This document shows positions 23,404-23,699 of a stretch of DNA of 23,699 bases, one piece after another. Below the pieces are notes generated by a model, which saw only the letters and a list, made by a program, of their open reading frames with translations, was not told the origin of the DNA and did not search any database. The DNA comes from JBAZOJ01 sp041648755 (GTDB taxonomy: Bacteria > Planctomycetota > B143-G9). Every line of letters begins with the position of its first letter. Position 1 is the first letter of the stretch. Made by a program: the position numbers and the translations under genes. The DNA lies in assembly GCA_041648755.1 (NCBI GenBank), contig JBAZOJ010000025.1, positions 1 to 23,699 on the forward strand, in the 5' to 3' direction.

Positions 23404-23699
23404 ATGCGCTACATTGTCGCCGTTGCACTGCTGTTACTCGCCGGTCTGGGCGGGATGACCTCCCGCGCCGAAGAGCCCGTTCCCGATATTTCCACCACGT
23501 GGCGAGCCCCATGGAATGCCGCGGAACTCGCGGCCCTGGACCTCGCGCTCGACGCGGCCAACCTTACACGCAAGGACCTCACCTACAACAAGCGGCCGAT
23601 TGACGACCCATACCGCCTCGACCTCGTTAACAGGATGCTCGACGAGCCGCTGTCCGGTTCCGAGGTCGCCGACACGACCGGCCGCGTGCTGTATAAGCT
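23404..23699 (+). CDS. Exported protein, 3'-truncated by the window end
   Basis: The frame from ATG 23404 stays open to the last base (98 full codons). AAAGGA (23392-23397) lies 6 nt upstream. A signal peptide is clear: MRYIVAVALLLLAGLGG then MTSRAEE, with likely cleavage after SRA. The mature start (DISTTWRAPWNAAELAALDL, then repeated ALD/AAN and a KDLTYNKRPIDDPYRLDLV segment) is helical and rich in Leu, Ala and Asp. No family was recognised from this fragment. It has its own promoter and leads rightward out of the window, away from the sigma-RCC1 gene. Confidence 0.75.
   Translation, partial: MRYIVAVALLLLAGLGGMTSRAEEPVPDISTTWRAPWNAAELAALDLALDAANLTRKDLTYNKRPIDDPYRLDLVNRMLDEPLSGSEVADTTGRVLYK

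Overview
The window comes from a bacterium with moderately high GC content. It has at least three secreted lipoproteins with Gly/Thr/Pro-rich tethers, strong Shine-Dalgarno sites, a textbook sigma70 promoter (TTGACA, 17 nt, TATAAT at 15844-15872) and hairpin-plus-T-run terminators. Lipoproteins, a GH57 glucanase, an orphan transmembrane sigma-like regulator and dispersed non-coding repeats would fit an uncultivated candidate-phylum or PVC/FCB-type genome. The sequence alone does not fix the phylum. No rRNA, tRNA, CRISPR array, IS transposase or phage gene was recognised.

Layout. 1-2661: 3' part of a large lipoprotein (Ig-like modules plus a propeller-like C-terminus), ended by a clear terminator. 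2721-4043: MFS transporter. 4131-8037: three same-strand genes for a signal-peptide peptidase SppA, a YugP-type membrane zinc peptidase and a GH57 alpha-glucan hydrolase. 8114-11744: two exported proteins that share a module, the first with a cysteine-free thioredoxin-like tail, then a radical-SAM-fold protein with a broken CX3CX2C motif, closed by a strong terminator. 11902-13674: single-pass membrane protein with VIT-like and vWA-like regions. Convergent to it, 13689-14879 encodes an amidohydrolase. Divergent from that is a small lipoprotein (15172-15582), followed by an RCC1-repeat remnant and three hairpins. 15937-17805: 622-residue lipoprotein with its own consensus promoter and terminator. 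17896-19591: thioredoxin-type arsenate reductase and a second MFS transporter.

The right end (19592-23403) is the most unusual part. A minus-strand gene (20254-22662) encodes an ECF-sigma-like N-terminus, one membrane helix, a seven-bladed RCC1 propeller and an unassigned C-terminal domain, so a putative transcription factor is joined directly to an extracytoplasmic sensor-like domain. It lies between two direct copies (19673-19942 and 22814-23106) of a non-coding repeat with hairpins and short tandem units. An isolated RCC1 blade at 15653-15769 suggests RCC1 genes have been gained and lost nearby. The final gene (23404 onward) encodes an exported protein cut by the window edge.

Most proteins here act in or beyond the cytoplasmic membrane (lipoproteins, transporters, membrane peptidases, sensor). 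This looks like a chromosomal envelope/surface region with one accessory regulatory locus embedded in repeats.
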